From positions 10,137,501 through 10,201,500 of the forward strand of contig JAUCBN010000042.1 of assembly GCA_035048815.1 (NCBI GenBank): a stretch of 64,000 nt of DNA. The letters are read 5' to 3'. The notes under the pieces are model-generated. The model saw only the letters and a program-made list of their open reading frames with translations. It was not told the origin of the DNA and did not search any database. Source of the stretch: Abelmoschus esculentus. Its lineage: Eukaryota > Streptophyta > Magnoliopsida > Malvales > Malvaceae. Position 1 is the stretch's first letter; every line of letters begins with the position of its first letter. Of the stretch, positions 61,115 through 64,000 are shown in pieces. The position numbers and the translations under genes were made by a program.

Positions 61115-64000
61115 AACCCTAAAATTTGAGATTAATCTGTATAATTTTGTTCAAAAGCCCATCATTAAAGATTTAAACTCATAAAATTTGATTTAATAAC
61201 ATTTGGTTATCGTTTTGTTGGGATTAAAACGTGTATGTCTAAATGGGCTTTATAGAGATTTCGTTCTAATTTTAACCGAGTAAAATTCTGAAAATTTCAG
61301 ATTAATCAGTATAATTTTGTTCAAAAGCTAATAATTAAATATCTGAAATCATAAAATTTGATTTTAAAAAAAATTTGTTGTTGTTTTGATGCGATTAAAA
61401 CGTGCATATCTAAATGGGCTTTATAGAGATTCCGTTCGAATTTTAACCGAGTAAAAAGTTGAAAAATTTGAGATTAATCTGTATAATTTTGTTCAAAAGC
61501 CTATAATTAACTATTTGAACTCATAAAATTTAATTTAATAACATTTGGTTGTCGTTTTGATGTGATTAAAACGTGTATGTCTAAATGGGCTTTATAGAGA
61601 TTTCGTTCTAATTTTAACCTAGTAAAAAGCTAAAAATTTGAGATTAATCTGTATAATTTTGTTCAAAAGCCTATAATTAACTATTTGAACTCATAAAATT
61701 TAATTTAATAACATTTGGTTGTCCTTTTGATGCGATCAATACGAGCATGTCTAAATGTGCTCTAGAGAGAATCCGTTCGAATTTTAACCGATTAAAAACC
61801 TTAAAATTTGAGATTAATCTGTATAATTTTGGAGAAAAACCTATCATTAAAGATTTAAACTCATAAAATTTGATTTAATAACATTTGGTTGTCGTTTTGT
61901 TGTGATTAAAACGTGCATGTCTAAATGGGCTTTATAGAGATTCCGTTCTAATTATAACCGAGTGAAATTCTGAAAATTTAAGATTAATCTGTATAATTTT
62001 TTTCAAAAGCTAATAATTAAATATTTCAAATCATAAAATTTGATTTTAATAAAATTTGGTTATTATTTTGATACGATTAAAACGTGTATGTCTAAATGAG
62101 CTTTATAGAGATTTCATTCAAATTTTAACCGAGTAAAAAGCTGAAAATTTGAGATTAATCTGTATAATTTTGTTCAAAAGCCTATAATTAACTATTTGAA
62201 ATCATAAAATTTAATTTAATAACATTTGGTTGTTGTTTTGATGCGATTAATACGAGCATGTCTAAATGTGCTCTATAGAGAATCCACGTTCTAATTTTAA
62301 CCGAGTAAAAACCTTAAAATTTGAGATTAATCTGTATAATTTTGTTCAAAAGCCCATAATTAAATATTTAAACTCATAAAATTTTATTTAATAACATTTG
62401 GTTATCGTTTTTTGGGATTAAAACGTGCATATCTAAATGGGCTTTATAGAGATTCCGTTCTAATTTTAACCGAGTGAAATTCTGAAAATTTCAGATTAAT
62501 CGGTATAATTTTGTTCAAAGGCTAATAATTAAATATTTGAAATCATAAAATTTGATTTTAATAAAATTTGGTTTTCGTTTTGATGCGATTAAAACGTGCA
62601 TGTCTAAATGGGCTTTATAGAGATTCCGTTCGAATTTTAACCGAGTAAAAAGCTGAAAATTTGAGATTAATCTATATAATTTTGTTCAAAAGCCTATAAT
62701 TAACTTTTTAAAATCATAAAATTTAATTTAATAACATTTGGTTGTTGTTTTGTTGCGATTAATACGAGCATGTCTAAATGTGCTCTATAGAGAATCCGTT
62801 CTAATTTTAACCGAGTAAAAACCTTAAAATTTGAGATTAATCTGTATAATTTTTTTCAAAAGCCCATAATTAAATATTTAAACTCATAAAATTTGATTTA
62901 ATAACATTTAGTTATCGTTTTGTTGGGATTAAAACGTGCATATCAAAATGGGCTTTATAGAGATTCCGTTCTAATTTTAACCGAGTAAAATTCTAAAAAT
63001 TTCAGATTAATCTGTATAATTTTGTTCAAAAGCTAATAATTAAAAATTTGAAATCATAAAATTTGATTTTAATAAAATTTGGTTGTAGTTTTGATGCGAT
63101 TAGAACGTGCAGGTCTAAATGGGCTTTATAGAGATTCCGTTCGAATTTTAACCTAGTAAAAAGCTGAAAATTTGGGATTAATCTATATAATTTTGTTCAA
63201 AAGCCTATAATTAACTATTTGAAATCATAAAATTTAATTTAATAACATTTGGTTGTTGTTTTGATGCGATTAATACGAGCATGTCTAAATGTGCTCTATA
63301 GAGAATCCGTTCTAAATTTAACAGAGTAAAAACCTTAAAATTTGAGATTAATCTGTATAATTTTTTTCAAAAGCCCATGATTAAATATTTAAACTCATAA
63401 AATTTGATTTAATAACATTTGGTTATCGTTTTGTTGGGATTAAAACGTGCATGTCTAAATGGGCTTTATAGAGATTCCGTTCTAATTATAACCGAGTAAA
63501 TTTCTGAAAATTTCAGATTAATCTGTATAATTTTGTTGAAAAGATAATAATTAAATATTTGAAATCATAAAATTTGATTTTAACAATATTTGGTTTTCAT
63601 TTTGATGCGATTAAAACGTGCATGTCTAAATGGGCTTTATAGAGATTCCGTTCGAATTTTAATCGAGTAAAAAGTTTAAAATTGAGATTAATCTGTATAT
63701 TTTTTTTTCAAAATCCTGTAATTAACTATTTGAACTCATAAAATTTAATTTAATAATAGTTGGTTGTCGTTTTGATGCGATTAATACGAGCATGTCTAAA
63801 TGTGCTCTATAGAGAATCTATTCGACCTTTAACCAAGTAAAAACCTCAAAATTTGAGATTAATCTGTATAATTTTGTTCAAAAGTTCATAATTAAATATT
63901 TAAACTCATGAAATTTGATTTAATGACATTTGGTTGTCGTTTTGTTGGGATTAAAACGTGCATGTCTAAATGGGCTTTATAGAGATTCCGTTCTAATTTT
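61115..64000. repeat. 170-bp satellite array, part 4 (about 17 monomers, continues beyond the window)
   Basis: A-B-C monomers as before, almost identical to 51,000-53,885. The array is not terminated within the window. Confidence 0.95.

Larger units (their letters stand above)
57808..64000. repeat. 10,115-bp segmental duplication unit, second copy (partial, cut by window end)
   Basis: Matches 47,693-53,885. Differences seen are T49,640 to C59,755; C50,677 to T60,792; G52,459 to T62,574; a T-run of 8 near 53,585 against 9 near 63,700; and G53,704 to A63,820. The LTR and its gtaaa flanks are at identical relative positions, so insertion came before duplication. Confidence 0.92.

Noticed and set aside
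22641..64000. CENP-B-box-like site around the word gttcgaattttaaccga
   Set aside because: It shares TTCG and a CG but misses other required positions of the nTTCGnnnnAnnCGGGn consensus.

Overview
The window is plant nuclear DNA, most likely a eudicot pericentromere or centromere. The evidence is AT-rich satellite arrays with a monomer of about 170 bp, an Athila-type and a second Ty3/gypsy-type LTR retrotransposon with plant primer-binding sites (tRNA-Asp and initiator tRNA-Met), a plant L1-type LINE, and several solo LTRs. I see no intact host gene, no rRNA or tRNA gene and no prokaryotic feature. All protein-coding similarity belongs to decayed mobile elements, nearly all on the minus strand. 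The species cannot be named from the sequence alone.

Region 1 (1-22,110) is a minisatellite broken up by retroelements. The minisatellite has a 33-bp monomer, mostly arranged as a 3 x 33 = 99-bp higher-order unit. It occurs in four blocks (about 1,709-1,950, 7,609-7,866, 14,755-16,389 and 17,160-22,110), separated by a deletion derivative of a gypsy element (1,951-6,996), a solo LTR (6,997-7,608), an Athila-like element without its 3' LTR (7,867-14,754) and another solo LTR (16,390-17,159). The left edge (1-1,655) is the gag part of a second Athila-like copy that runs out of the window. The repeat phase is nearly preserved across two of the insertions, so the blocks look like one array that elements inserted into.

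Region 2 (22,111-22,640) is a short non-satellite bridge that resembles a diverged, inverted piece of the gypsy LTR.

Region 3 (22,641-64,000) is about 34 kb of a second satellite: 170-171-bp monomers of three types (A, B, C) in a trimeric higher-order repeat of about 511 bp, roughly 200 monomers in all. It is interrupted by a 4.5-kb LINE (about 31,931-36,420, minus strand) and by two copies of a 1,435-bp solo LTR (49,560-50,994 and 59,675-61,109), each flanked by the 5-bp duplication gtaaa. The two LTR copies do not come from two insertions. They lie at the same place in a 10,115-bp tandem segmental duplication (about 47,693-57,807, repeated from 57,808 to the window end) with only five differences noted over about 6.2 kb.

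The elements do not form a pathway. The window records satellite amplification by unequal exchange at several scales (monomer, trimer, 4-trimer and 10-kb segment) and repeated retroelement invasion followed by LTR-LTR recombination and decay. The most interesting parts are the two unrelated higher-order satellites side by side, the stop-free 33-bp repeat, and the very recent 10-kb duplication.
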